Positions 23,090 through 36,900 of a stretch of DNA of 64,000 nucleotides are shown in pieces. The position numbers and the translations under genes were made by a program. Under the pieces are notes generated by a model. The model searched no databases. It was given only the letters and a program-made list of their open reading frames with translations, and was not told the origin of the DNA. This DNA is from Pegea sp. RAD2-039. Taxonomy: Eukaryota > Chordata > Thaliacea > Salpida > Salpidae. Positions within the stretch are counted from its first letter, which is position 1. Every line of letters begins with the position of its first letter. The stretch covers positions 1,488,001 through 1,552,000 of the forward strand of contig JAQGEQ010000071.1 in the NCBI GenBank assembly GCA_034620365.1, written 5' to 3'.

Positions 23090-24189
23090 GATGTGATCAT
23101 AAGTTCTTTAAAATATGTTCATCATTCTATAGTTAGTAGTAACTAACAGCCATTAAGTATGTTTAAACGAATTTATATACAAAACAAACAAACTAATTAA
23201 CAATCATTTTATTCTAACAATAAATTGGGATAATTATTTCAAAACAACATAATAAGATAAATTAGTATCTATAGATATTTAACCTTAAAATCAACGCAAA
23301 TCTATTAAGACAAGATAGAAGTAAAACTTTACGGTGTATAAATTTAAGTAAGCAATGTAGCCTTTAAAAAATGTTCATCTTACTTTGCTGTTAATGTAGC
23401 AATGAAGTCTTTTTACTTTCCAAATTTTGTAATAAACTTATCTCAAGCTAACGTTAATTAACTTAAGAAGGCAGAAATCTTGAAATGAATGAATTTCCAA
23501 GCTATTTACAACTTGGTATCTTTCTGTTTACCAAGGTGGTTTCTATGCAAAGAAAGGCATATTGTTTCTAGCTGTAGTTGCTAAATTATGATGATCTTAA
23601 AATTTGTATAATTGAAAAATATGAAAAAGGCTTTTTTCAGGCTTTTTACTTTATAGATACTATCAGACTTTAAAAAACGCTCACTATTAATTTAATAAGC
23701 TAAATTCATGCATTAAAAGTATGCTGAAATGTACTATTTTTAAATCAATAAACGCTTCTCAATAAGAGACATGTACCAAACATTGTAATTTGCATTATAA
23801 ATGTATAAGCAAATAATGAATTTTTTATTAAATACTTATAATTTATTACAGGTAATTTTAAACAGCAAAACAATTGAACAACATAGACAATCAATGTATT
23901 ATATAAATTGGCCTTCAATCTTAAAAAAATGTGTATTTTGACAAGTATTATTATTATATTATATATTAGATAATTATAATAACCTTATATAATATTGTAA
24001 ATGTATGAAAATTTAAGCTAACTACCAAATGACAATGGTGTTTAAAAATATTTTTGTATAAATAAAAAACTATAGTTTATTTAAAGCAAAAGAAAATCTA
24101 CAATCAGATATGTAGTTTAAATTTTACTTAAATACACATATTAAATTTATACGCAAAGTTTTTTGAAAAGTCTTTTGCTAAAGAAAATT
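23090..24189. other. Intergenic upstream of ODF3, nothing recognised
   Basis: A+T-rich DNA with many stops. It should contain the ODF3 promoter. No distinct motif, exon or repeat is seen. Confidence 0.35.
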
Positions 24190-25660
24190 CATTGTAAACG
24201 GAGGTGGTGATTACCATTGATGGGCTCCGTGTCTTAGACGTTTTGGGAAATTTTAACGGACAAAGCCTTTTTGAGCTTTGTCACTCGCAAAATCTCTATA
24301 CTACCAACTCCCTCTTCAGGACAAAACCACAACAAAGGTTTCTGGAGAAACGTATGCTCTAAGCATTTTCACCAGCTAGACCTCATCTTAGTAAGACGTA
24401 GCCTTCTAGACAATGCCCTATTGACAAGATCATGATATTGGTGATTGCAACAGCGATCACTCTCTAGTTTGATGGAAACTGCATCTTTTTAGTAAAATTA
24501 AGTACAAGTCAAGAATAAAAATAACATGTAAAATGCGCTTAGATACCATCGCCATGCGCGTTCAGGAAGAGACTGTATAATTTTTATTTTGAATAGACAG
24601 GTTAATATCATCAACAGAAACTACCACCTCTCTGTCTTGGTCTAAAAAGAAGGTTAAGATCTAGGAGAGCGCACTGAAAACTTTTGGAAAGAAGACTTAT
24701 AAGAGCAAGGAAGACTGGTTCAAAGAAAACATCGACTTTAAACTCGCTGAGCGAAGCGTCGCGACGTGAAACGATATCATAAACTTTGCTCAACTACTCT
24801 CAGCAATTTGAAGGAAGCTAGAAAGACATTTTTAGAGCCGCAAGAAAATGAGTTAACGCGTTCTGACTTTGCAAAAGCGAAAAGAAAAAAGCTAAAGGTG
24901 ATACCAATGCATCAGCAAAAGACCGAACCTAAAAAACGTCTGACCGCTCCCTTGGAATCTTCCAAAAGAGAAATCTTGTGCAATAGAGATGAACAATTAG
25001 GGAGGTTGACAAAACATTTTTCGCTTTTCCACTCCTAACAAAGCACCGTAACGAAAGCTGGATAAAATGGAATGTTTTTTAATCATGCACGATCTAGATT
25101 GTGAACCAACAATAGATAGTAGCAACGGTATACTACATGACTTACTTAAGCAAGGCTAAACTTGTCTTCTCTTTCTTCACGATATTCTTATCAAATGTTG
25201 GAGAAAAAGAGGATGTTCCACAAGACATAACATTGTACAAGACAAAGAGTAGGTCCGATTGTGATAACCTCAGAGCTTTTTGCCGATAACGCAGCAATTG
25301 TTGCACCTTCAGCAAAAGACCTACAGATGCTGACAGACCGATTTTAATCAGCATGTACAGACTTTAGAATGAAAGCTTAAAAAGACAAGAGTTCTTAGCC
25401 AAGGTTCTTACTTTCCACAGCCAATCACTATCAATAGCTGACTCGTTGAGGCTATAGATAGTTTTTTCTATCTCGGCTTAAAATAACATCAACAGCATCA
25501 ATCAAAGTCGAGATCAGCATTCGCATCGGTAAAGCATCTGGTACATTTGCACAGTTCACCTTCAAGATCTGAGATAATCCAAAGCTCTGTGTCAAAACCA
25601 AGACTGCCATCTAGAGAGCCTTTGTTTGCAGTACGCTATAATATTTCCAGCATGTACCCA
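24190..25660 (+). mobile_element. Decayed LINE (APE-endonuclease/RT type), plus strand
   Basis: Pieces of one non-LTR retrotransposon ORF lie in order, broken by stops and frameshifts. The endonuclease C-terminal part at about 24236-24480 shows NGQSLFELCHSQNL, then FHQLDLILVRR. The linker at 24766-25038 ends with a stretch resembling the family's ILTD-x-EEIL-x-RWAEHF block. The RT C-terminal part at 25250-25660 includes FADNAAIVAPSAKDLQML and the region corresponding to the SFKYLG block. The polymerase box reads FADN where FADD/YADD is expected. The core RT fingers and palm between 25040 and 25250 seem lost. I would place it near the RTE/CFDP2-like LINEs, with low confidence on the clade. It is not functional. 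Confidence 0.75.
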
Positions 25661-25974
25661 ATTAAGTACTTACTTCACAAACTGTTAATAATATAATTGA
25701 ACTTTGAAAATAAATGTCCATGAAAATAATTGAAAACACTCATCAAATGTTTACAGAGTTCGTTGATGATCAAAGAAGCTACATAGAACAAGTAAAACGG
25801 CCCTTTGAGTCTGGTTAATAACAACGCTTCTAAGAGACGCAAACCTTTGGATTTAAGTGTAGAAAGAAAAAGATATAACTAATGGCACAGAACGTTGAAT
25901 ATATAAAAAGTAAAAAAAAATCTCAGTTTAGAAATGGCAATATTATAACTATTCAACTTCTGCTTGAACAACAC

Positions 25975-27330
25975 GAGTCATTCTGACATGAAAATTTCTG
26001 ATGGCAGCTGATTCCAGGTACTAATTGTGCGGTATGAGAGAAAAATTGCTCTGGTTAACGTACCAGGTGATATGGGCTTGTTACGATGTAATATGTGTCG
26101 TCTGAGTAGATATAACTTTAAAAAAAGGACTAATGGAAAATAAAGTATCGAACTAAAGGTCAACTAAATTGTGGATAATTTAAAAAAATAAGAATCAAGT
26201 CGTATTTAATCAGTCGAATTTCCAAAGTATCTAAACTTAAAAATCTGAGACGATGTTTACAACTATCATATTTAATATCAAGTATCTGGCATACAAGTCC
26301 CGTTAATGTTGCCTGGACAGATTCGATTTTTTTGATATCACCAACTTGATATGGCATCCATGCACTGAAATTGCATTCAAGAATTGGACGTATGTACAAT
26401 TTGAAAAGATTGATAAAGAAGTATGGATCCTTAGAATTAAAGGTCTTTATAATAAGGTAAACAAGGTTGATAGATCTTGCAAAGATTTTGGAAACATAAA
26501 GGTGATATTTAACGTCAGATAGGAGGGTAATGCCAAGGTCTAAAACCTAAGATATTCGTTGAATAATAAATTCATCGGTGGAATATTGGTTCAAGGAATT
26601 TGCAGCTGGTTTACGAGAAAAAGTTATAAGTTCCGACTTTGTGGGCTGGATTCTGAACTGCCAATTTATATGCCAGTTTTCTACAACGTGTAGTGGAGCT
26701 TAAAGTTTTGAAGGATTGTATGATAATAGCTTGATGTTATCTGCATATACTAACATCATCTACTGATACAAATCTTTTATTAAGGTCTTCATAAAAAGTA
26801 AAGGGAGGAGGGACCCAGAATAGAACCCTGAGAAACACCACTGGTGGTTTGACTAAGAGTATATACAGATTTTTCGACACAAGTTTGTTAGACTCTACCA
26901 AATAAGTAATCTTCAACCCATTTTAAGAGAAAGCTGTCGATTTTTAACTTTTGTAATAAGCTTGTTGTGCGGGACAGAACCAAACACCTTAGCAAAATCG
27001 AGATATATGATGTCACAAGAACTGTTACCTTTATAAAGGTGAGATGTTGAGTCCGAGAAGATCTCCGTTTCACAAAGCTATACTGGATATTAGATATTAG
27101 ATGGTGCTCCATTAAATATGTTTGTGAATGATATGTTCTTCAGTCCTACAGACAACTAAAACCAGTGAAACTGAGGTGTAATTAAGTGTAGTGCTTCTGG
27201 GATACTTTTTGTGAATAATAGTAATAGTAGCCTTCTTCAAAATTTGAGGACCTTTTTCTCGCCTCAGAGTGATTTTAAAGACTAGAGTTAAAAGTAGTAA
27301 TAGAGAGGAGGTATTTTTTTAAAATCAAAA
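25975..27330 (-). mobile_element. Decayed LINE (CR1/Jockey-like RT), minus strand
   Basis: Reading the minus strand from about 27110 down shows QYSFVKRRS...QHLTFI, IIYLDFAKVF, a damaged SGV-S-QGSILGP block, LVYADNIKLL (YADD box changed to YADN), then DLGITLLSDVKYH, LYIRPILECNFSAW and LRFLSLDTLEIR. It ends with SYRTISTWNQLPSEI near 25990. This is the usual order of the RT palm and the C-terminal domain of CR1/Jockey-type LINEs. Stops and frame changes break it, and the endonuclease region is absent, as in a 5'-truncated insertion. Confidence 0.8.
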
Positions 27331-27392
27331 CAGGGAACTGATCAAGGGTGTTGTAAGCTGATGGTTTTAGAGAAGATATAACCGTTATTAAG

Positions 27393-27440
27393 ATATAGCG
27401 GTTCTCGGCCAAAACAAGCCAAACAAATATTTAGTATATA
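27393..27440 (-). repeat. SINE-like dispersed repeat, 5' fragment (copy C)
   Basis: On the minus strand this reads GGCCGAGAACCGC with similar flanks, matching the start of the copy at 30412. Only the A-box end is present. It lies about 60 bases upstream of the 5' end of the minus-strand LINE remnant and has the same orientation. Confidence 0.4.
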
Positions 27441-30411
27441 CCTACTAGAGATGAGTAACTTAATAAGATCTTAGGCAAGTATTTGTTATTGACCATTAAT
27501 GAAATTTTAAATCCAAGATCTTATTATTTACACACAGATCAGATTACGTTCGTAATTTGAATGCAACTTGATCTACTAAACTAGAATTAGCGATTGAATG
27601 AATAATTACAATATACAATCATTTGATAACTCTATATAAAACTTAAAATAAAATTAAGCTTTCTTGAAAATATAATTTATTTAAAAAACTTATTAATATT
27701 ACGTTTGATTATTCAACTCAGTTGTTTTCAAGTTTCTTACTATGGTAACAGCTTTCTTATTATATAGATATATATAATTTTATAAATTGTAAAAATTTTT
27801 CAGTAGAAGATTTAAACATTTAAAGTGAATTTTATAAAGCTGTCTTAGTGAGATTTTATTAAATCTTTATACATGGCAGGTACCCTTAGAATCAAGCCTA
27901 CGAGACTTCGAAACATAAGGAATACAATATATAATAAAACTTTAGTTTCAAATTCTAGTTTTAAATACTAACAAATGTATAATTAGAATGTATTGAATAT
28001 ATTTATATTTCAATTTGTGACTGCTTTCGACCAAATATACCAGAAGTTACCTCTTTTAATTCTTAAACTTTTGATCTTGTTATTCTAAGATTCTATTCAT
28101 ATTTAGTACAAGAAACTTTGAAGTTGACAAAGACTCTAGGAGTTTTACTTTATAATTAATAATCATGTCTAAAGTCCATCTATTAGAATGAAATTTATTT
28201 AGTTATTACCTATTACTAATATTTAATGATGCCGAATATATATTGTATTAAATAAAACCACTTCGATCAAATCAGATGATTATTGACTACTAAGCGCGAT
28301 ATTTCTATACATGACAAATTGTTGGTTGTTTAATTAAGTTCAAGCTGTAGTTTTATTTTGTTACCTATGAACTAATTCTACCATGAAAAATGATTATGAA
28401 CAAAATATTTATTTAGATATTACGTGTCTTTCTGTTAAGAGGTATTTTATTTTTGCGTTTTAAATTACAATAAATATGAAATGATGTAGATAGAAATGCA
28501 AATCTGTGTTTAATTATAAATCAATTTTATTTTTATGAACTTAAAAATAATCTATAATATAGAAATATACTTTGTTCAAAACCTTGTGCTTTTGTCTGAA
28601 CAGTGGTAACAGTATTTCAATTCATTTTCTCAACAGTTCTTGCATCTAGATAAACTTAAGACAAGTAGAAATTAAAAAAAAACACTTAAGTTATTCTGGA
28701 AAAGTTTTTGAAAATAGTATTTTAACTGTCAAATAAATTTAATAAGAAAATTAATTTCTATTATTAACGAAGGTAATAAATTTTATGAGCTAATAACCTT
28801 AATTTTTCAAACTCCAAATTGCTCCCATGGAAAGCCCCTATGTTTTTACAAAACAAACAAAAAATTTAGTTTTAATATAATAAAAGAGTTAATTGATTTT
28901 TTACATGTAGCAGAAACTACACCGAACTCTATACAATAGCAAACATTGTTGTAGCAGTAACTTCTAAATCTCAAAAAATTTCACTGACGCAAATAATAAC
29001 CTTAATCAAATCGACATTGACGTCTTTTAAATTATTTTGAATGTGAGCTTATTTCATAAATACAACAGATAATTTCTTGCTAATAAAACCTATCTTTCGA
29101 TTGACAGCTTCTCTTGGACTTGAACAAAATTTCAAGTTCAAGGTACAATTACAAGTAAGGCATTTTGTCGATACGTATACTAAAACATATTAAAAACAAC
29201 TTTTCGAATTAGCAGAAAAGAAGAATGAAACAAATTTTCTATCACACCCAGTAAACCAAAGATATAAAATCTTGAATTTTATTCTAATTATTCGTCTTTA
29301 GTCACCTAATTAAACTTTTTCAAATGTTTCAACTTTCATAAATAACTAGAAGTTTTTTCAATGACAAGTTTTACTTCTATTACTTCTTTTTAAAGATAAA
29401 TCAATAAGCTTTTTTGGCTTTATTGTAGTCTCTAAATTGTTTCAAATTTTTACAGATTAGTTTGGTTTATCAGTTTAAATGGAAAAAAATGTTATTTCAG
29501 TTGCAAAAAAGCAGTAGATGTTGATAAAGCATTTTGTTTCTTGATCAAAACAACATTTTTTAGAAGCTTGATAATGCTATCTATCACATGATCCCTATAC
29601 AAATAGTTCATTTACTAATATTTACTTTCGATTACTTTTCAGCACTATAAACGTTTGATGGACTTGAAAAAGAAATTAATAGTTAATTGTCATTATGCAC
29701 ACGAAAAGTTTTATTCAAAGTATCTTTTATCTTTTTAAAGTCAAAAGTTGTTTAAATTGATTTTACCTGTGCATATGAAACCAATCTAATTCTTAGTCAA
29801 TTTCTACACGTCGAAATACATTCATGATCAAAATCATTTGTTATATAACAGTTTTTATGGTATTTATTTTTATCTTGAAAATTACCTTTAAAAAATTATG
29901 CATAAAAATTTGAATAGTTTGAAAGGAATGATTTCAAATCTCACCTTTACAAAGATAGGCGTTGAAAATTTTAGTATGTCATTCATTAATTGAAATATTG
30001 ACGCTGAAAATGTTAAATTCAATGGGAGAAATTGTTCTACTGAATGAACAGTTCTGAAGTGGAAAATTCTGAGGAGAAAATCCTTTATTAATACGCCCGA
30101 AAATTGATATTAAAAGAAAAGTCTTATAGCCTAATTTGAATTTGTTTATTTCTATTTTGGTTTCAAATTTTTCGTTTTGAAACTAGATATCTTTTGAGGT
30201 TAGGATGATGTCATTCATTATTTAATCAGAAATCTTTTAGAATTCAATTATCATTGGTACATCTTTCTATTAAAATCGTTGACAGTTTTGTTTTTGTTTA
30301 CTATGATATCTAGTTCAAAAAGAGGGTCTATTACTTCAAAAATACTTATAGATAACCAACACTAAATTATTCTATTATTCAAAAAATTTTTGAGATACAT
30401 ATTTTTATATG
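27441..30411. other. Intergenic, nothing recognised
   Basis: About 3 kb of A+T-rich sequence with dense stops on both strands. No exon, RNA gene or repeat was recognised. Confidence 0.4.
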
Positions 30412-30590
30412 CCTGCTTCGGCCGAGAACCGCCATGCACATATGCCAGGGCAGAAATTATGGAGATTCCGTTGTTGCCCATGTAGTAGGAAATCTTCAGA
30501 CGAACAAGGTTATGCAGCAGAACAGACGCAAATATGTGGTCATCTGGGCTCGAGTCCGGGATCTCCTTCCTGGTAGACGGATGTGGTAAA
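30412..30590 (+). repeat. SINE-like dispersed repeat, copy B (best preserved)
   Basis: A G+C-rich segment of about 180 bases in A+T-rich DNA. It starts with TTCGGCCGAGAACC (A-box-like) and carries GGCTCGAGTCCGGG about 125 bases later, a good match to the RNA polymerase III B box (GGTTCGANTCC). Conserved blocks are shared with 6744-6920. The spacing is longer than in a tRNA, which suits a tRNA-derived SINE with an insertion or a composite head. No poly(A) tail or target-site duplication was identified with confidence. Confidence 0.55.
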
Positions 30591-33356
30591 ATTTCTTTCT
30601 TATACTTACTTAACATATTTACAAAAAATCAAGTCTCTTAAACACTATGTTTGATAGATTTTACTGAATCTGAAGAGCATTGGACTAAATTGGAAATGAA
30701 CAAGTTTTATATGTACTAATTTAAAAATAAAAAAAATGTTTAGATAAATGTCTTTCATGATGAACATCTTAACATATTTTCAAATGTTTCTAAGAGACAA
30801 CTTTTCAAGAATTTGTTGTAGCTTTTTATTTGTGAAGATGTCAATTAGATTAAAAGGTTTATGCTAGAACATAATAATTTCTAGATTTAATAAAGTTTAA
30901 TCAAAAATATTAAACATTTGAACATTGTTTAATAGATTAGTTTTAAATCCTCTTTTGTATAAATCACCTGGTCATCCTAATAAGTAAAAATCATTTATTA
31001 AATGATCTAAGAAACGTTTTCATTTTCTAACAATTATGCCACTAACCTATGTGCAGTGATTTTAAAAAAGTAAACAAACTGTTTTTATAAAAGCGTTTAC
31101 AACACCAATGTAATTTTTAATGACACATTTTTAAACTAAAATAGTTATTTAGTACTTAATAATTAATATATTATCGTTATGCAATTATTACATAAAGGGC
31201 TTTTATTATATAAGATTTTTGGAGCTTATTCTTCATGTTTAATAAAATACGATTTTAGGTGGTTATGTAATTGAACTATTGATCTTGTAAATAAGTGTAT
31301 TTTCATCAAAGGTAAAGATGTTTTAGTTTTAATTGTTATAAGCTTTTTTATAATTTTGAGTTCTTAACATGATAACTGAAAATTATTTTATATTAGATAA
31401 TGTTTCATTTATCAAAAATCTTCTTAACATTTTATTTTTGTTAGATTAAAATTACTTCACTTTTGATCGAGAAAATCTTTTGAAAAGTGAAACAAAACTA
31501 TAACGTAAGTAACGTTGAGATGTCATAATATATACGGTTTTCAACCTAAAACAAGTTTTGTTGATAAAAAAATCTTAATCGGGATAAATGGGGATTCTGT
31601 TGTAAATATTTATCAAAACAAAGATTAGGAAAAAACGTAGAATGCAAATGATGCAGATGTTACAATTATTTTATTATCTTTATGAAAGTTATATCTTAAA
31701 CATTAATTATGAAAACATTATTTAACAACAACAGTCTTTTAGAGGTAGAAATGATGATAATATTCAAACTGATAAAAACTATTTGCTTTCTTATGATGAG
31801 CACCAGTATATATAGATTTATTTATACAAATTAGTTGATACTTGATATTTGCTTTTTGTGTTCAAAATAGAAAAGCATAATAACTATATATAAATAAATA
31901 ATGCATATACTTTATGCTGGATAATACATTTCTATGTAATTAAAAAAATTAATTTAAGTACTCCTTTTTGCATATTCAGAATTTTGAGTTTTATTAAAAC
32001 AAACATTTAATTATTCACAAGAGTGAAAACGTTGTTTTTTTAAATTTGAAACATTTTTTTTTGTAATCTAAATTATTCAAAACTTAATTTTGAAATGATA
32101 AAAGGTAGTCTATCATTATTTATCTAAGCAGGATCTATACTTGATTATAGAATAATTCACCTTTTATATTATTACATTTTCGAAAAAACTTTCTCTTGAA
32201 AGTAAGGGATGCTAGTATTATTTTATGCTTAAAATAAATGAACAAATGTTGCATGTTTAAACATCTATTGTTTTATATTTGAAATGTAGAAAGCGTTGTA
32301 GTTTTTACAGAAAACATGTTTTGTTCTGATACATCATATAAAAGCTTAATTTTAATAAAAAGTATTATTTGCTGAGCGTTTATATCGTGAAATAAACCTC
32401 ACTTTGAATACTTTTATTCCTTGATGGTTTTAAGTCAGTATCCTACAAAAATAAATGACTTGCTACATTTTGGCTCTTAATTTAGTTGTTAGAAAATAAT
32501 TTCAAACAATTATATAAAATAAAATTCAACTTGAAAAGCTGGCAACAATTGTTTTCAATTTTCTTTTAAGAATACATTTTAATATGGATTTGTTACTGGA
32601 TTATTACTTAAGCTATAAAGCTACACATTTTTTGTTTGGATAAACTTAAATCTTGTGTTTCTCAAATTAGGAAATAAAAACCTGCCTAAAGTTTCTGATA
32701 CATCAAATAAAAAAAGCTTGAAAAGTGATTAACTTTTGTATTGAATACTTATAATATAATCTGAAGATAAATTAAGTTTGGAGTTTCAGAATGAATAAAT
32801 GCATCTCTTAAGGTTTTCTTTACATGTTGAAACTCAATATGTGAGCGTGCTAGGTATGTCAGTAAAGATGATCTTTCACTTAATCTCAGATACACTCAGA
32901 ATGTCAGTAATTCAAACATTTTCAAACAAATGTTTTAATTTTGAATTTATTCTGAATCGAATTCCACTGCACAAAAATTTAAAAAATTTACAAAAAAAAA
33001 TTATGTTGCTTATTAATTTATTTCAAATTAAAAAATACTTGTATAATTTAATAACATCAACATGTTTTTACAGATTTTATATCTTTAACTTAATAGATAA
33101 ATCCAAAGTAGGCATAAATCATGTATCTTATCATTAAGTGAAAAAGTATTTTAACGTAGAATTTTGTATTTATCTTAAAATTTATAAAATGAATTTTTGA
33201 ATTAGAAAAAGAAATCGAGAGTTTAGCAGATTACTTGCTAAACATGTTCATGACTTAGGGTATGGGTCAAATTTAAAGAGTCAGGGAATCTGATAAGGGA
33301 AAGCTCATTCTAATAAATTTTTTACTTTTGTATATTCATTTATATATAATAGAATT
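30591..33356. other. Intergenic, nothing firm
   Basis: A+T-rich. A very degraded match to the SINE head occurs at about 31528-31562 on the minus strand. A 112-codon open stretch at 32799-33137 on the plus strand is hydrophobic and asparagine/lysine-rich, with no family resemblance, so I do not call it a gene. Confidence 0.4.
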
Positions 33357-33960
33357 TCATAGTTCTTTTCTAATTTGACAAATTGTGCCGCAACAAGGAG
33401 CTTTGGCTTCAATTTCACCTTCAATAACGTCCCAAACTGCTTGTTCATACAAAATAGAAATTAAACAGGCAAACACATAAATGTGTGTGCAGAAATAAAG
33501 ATAAGAAAAAAGAAGCAAATAAAAGAAAGAAAAAGAAATTGTTGTATATAGCAAACACCACTGCTTACAATTGCTTTATACATGAATCGAGCCCTTTTAA
33601 AAAGTTTTTTGCTGGCACCATTGCCGAAAATTGTTGATGGAATTCAAAAAATTGTTTATTTGTCAACTTTTTGCTTATCATCTAAACAAAATATAAAATT
33701 TTCAGTAGCGATAAAACAGCCCCATGAAAAGAGAAGAAATGCAGATGAAAGGAAACACTATCTTTAAAAATTGGTGACGTATTACAAGCAATCAGTCTAT
33801 TTTTTAACTACGTTTAGAAAATAGAAAAGGAGATAGTCTTATAACAATTAATTATTTGCGCAGATTTCTTTGTCTATAAAACCAACATCATTATAATAAG
33901 CAGCTGGAAATGCTGATCGACCATCAATCAGTTTATTTCGTGAATGTTGAAGAAAGATTG
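33357..33960 (-). other. Unresolved coding-like segments downstream of GMEB
   Basis: Several minus-strand pieces look exon-like. One is preceded by TTTGTTTAG and ends at a good donor (GTAAGC at about 33566), with the open frame MISKKLTNKQFFEFHQQFSA. A second, at 33357-33440, has more than one open frame after an acceptor. A third, near 33857-33950, reads LIDGRSAFPAAYYNDVGF. I could not join them in one frame or assign a family. They may be a small separate gene, GMEB 3'-UTR or alternative ends, or chance. Confidence 0.2.
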
Positions 33961-33995
33961 TCAACAAATGATGTTTAATTGTTTTACTGTTCCTG

Positions 33996-36900
33996 TCAAT
34001 TGTTTGATGTTTGTGGGGTTCCTTCTCGTGAAAGTTGCTTCTGTTGAGATAGCTGTGGGGCTTGTTGCTGCTTAGTTGCAGCTACAACAGCTGATGAGAA
34101 GAGAGCTTGGTGAATAGAAGGATTTGGGTAAACATGCTCAGCATGAAGATTATGAGTGAAGAACATGGGCAAGCCTAAAGCTGCATGAGCCGCTGGATCT
34201 GAAACATTCATTCTTGCCATTTGAGTTTGCGCTGCCTGATCGAGAATAAATTGAAAGTGAGTTAAATGATTGTGTTGACAGAATTTAAAATAATATTGAA
34301 TACTTTTTTGAATTATTCTAACAGCTTATATCTAAAATCAATGTAAATGCTTGAAGGATTGCTAATTGAAACAACTATTTAAAAATCTTCTATTCTATTT
34401 TTAAAACGTTACAATACTTGTACATTGTGTATACTAATAGTTTGAAGAAATTGGTAAAATTTATCTTTCAGTAAAATTAGAAAGTACAATTTGAAGAGTT
34501 CCAAATAACTTGTTGCTTACCAAAAGTAAAATAATTAAACTTATTTAAAAAATATATCAAGCTTCTCTAACTACAAGTCATGTTACTGATAGCTCACTTG
34601 TAGTTGAGGCCAGACATCTCTGTGCTGCTGGAGACGTGTAGTTGCTGCTGCTGCCAACACCATATTATTGTTAATTCCTGAAATCGGTGGTGTAGACGAT
34701 CCTGTAAAATCAGACCATGCTCTAACTATATCTAAAAACGAAAATAAAGAAAATAATAAGCAATGTGACTGATGACGCATAACAATACACTTTTAGACTT
34801 TGGAACCCTGATTTTTATAAATATATATAGAACAAGTTTTCAAGTTTTATTTCTAAGAAGAAAATTTCTTCAGCTTTATACACTTTGGTAGAGATTGCTT
34901 TCATTATCATCAGCATGTAAACATGTAGAAAACTTCACAAATGATGAAATACGAAACAGGCTATTGATAAGGATTTTTTGAAGGTATGATGATATAAATG
35001 ATACAGCCAACGCTTTAGGAGACGTTTTGTTAGCATTAGTCACCTGAAATACTTGAATTTCCAGTTGGTAGTCTTTCTACTGCTTTTTGTCGCACAATTT
35101 TATACATTTTCGGTCGTTTTTCAGTTGGGGTTAGAGACATTGCATCAGTTAAATGCTGAGATTTTCTTTTAAGATCTTGCTCAAACTTTTTTTGTTCGGC
35201 CAAACGCTTTTCTAAATCTTCAAATATAATAAACTTTAAAAATTGTTCTAAATTAAGTTTTTGGTTTATTATAAATGGCTTTTATAAAAGTGTGACTTAA
35301 ACACAAAAGAATTTTTTTAACAATTGTTATCGAGAGAATGTTACAAACTAAAATGTTTTAAATGACCTCATTGAACAGTTCAATCAAACTATATATTGAA
35401 AAGAATTTTTTAAGATTCGGCTTGGCATTTTATTTTTAATGTCACAGCATAATGAAAATTCTATATCATGTTTATATATAACTCATGAGAAAAAGTTCGT
35501 TTGCATGAGCTTTTTAAATGATTTATGAAGTTAAGATTGACCTTAAAAGAAAATTACCTTGAATATTTTGAGATAAGTCTTCAGTCTGTTTGTCAAAATT
35601 ATGTTTCTGGAAATTTATGCGATGCTTGATACTAGGAATAATTTCCAGTGCAGTTACAGTATTAGTCAAGGTGACAGAGTCTGTAGATAAAAAAATGAAA
35701 ATGACGCTGTTGCTAAGATAGCCAAATAAAATTTACAAAAATATGCCTTTTAATTAACTGATAAAATGTCAATCGAGTAAATGTTGTTTTGTCAGTAACT
35801 ATTTCTGTCTGAAGATATTCACTCAGATGTTGGATTTATAACAGACGAACTGTGAATTAGTCTTGAAGTTCTTTAAGGAAATACGTCATAATAAAAACAC
35901 TAGATATGCTTACGTCAAACAGGAAGGATGAAGTTTAATGAAATTTGCACAATAGTGCAATTGCTCAAGCTGTAGTACACAAATACGTCGTTTTCAATAT
36001 ATTTTACTGAAATTGACGTCAAACAATAAAAGGGGTAATCTCTGAACTAGAAAATGTTTGATGATTCATTTTTGTCTTTCATCGTTCTGATGTCAACTTT
36101 TGAATAAAAAGTCGAAATTTTTGTTGACTTAAAAAAATGTTCTGTATTTTGTAATTATTCTTGGTTCAGATAATATTCTAAATTTTTTGAGAATTTTAAA
36201 TTTAATTTACTTGAATATCAAAACGAGAAACAATGGAAATAAATGACGGTAATATCAAATGAAGTGAATTAAAATTTGAAATTTAATAATTTCCATTTTT
36301 TTAAAGTTGTTTTTTTCGTTTATAAAACAAAATTAAAACAGTCCCATTTAAAAATAAAATGTAAAAGATAATAATTGATATACTACTTATTGTATATATT
36401 AGAGCTTCAAAAGTTGAAATATTACAAAATGTTTATGGAAAAGTAGTTAGTTGGAAAAATTCACTCTTATTGTAATATTTGCGTTTTATACTTTTTAAAT
36501 TACAAACAGAAACTGATTAAGAAACTAAGATTTGAAACTTAGTAAAATATTGCGAAAGTGCCATAAAAAGGAATAAAAGTTCAAACCTTCAGCTGAAACG
36601 TTTGTAGATTTACTACATCTGCCTATCAAAGTTTTAAACTGATTTAAGGCATCACCCATAATTTGATCAAAAAGGTCCATTCTTATCATACAGTTCCAAA
36701 ATGTTTGAAGTTCTGCATCAACATAATATTAATAAAAAAAGTTCATTTGAGTTGATTTTTGTTTTTGACGCTTTTGTTTATTTAAATAAACATTTTTTTT
36801 ATGTTTTAAAATAAAGTTTATTGAATTATTTTGATAAATGTTTGAGTACCTTGTGCTTTCTCTGCTGAAATAGAAGCGTCCCGCATGATCATTGGCTCAA

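Noticed and set aside
32799..33137. A 112-codon hydrophobic open frame
   Set aside because: No recognised motif, no neighbouring exons and a composition expected of A+T-rich noncoding DNA.
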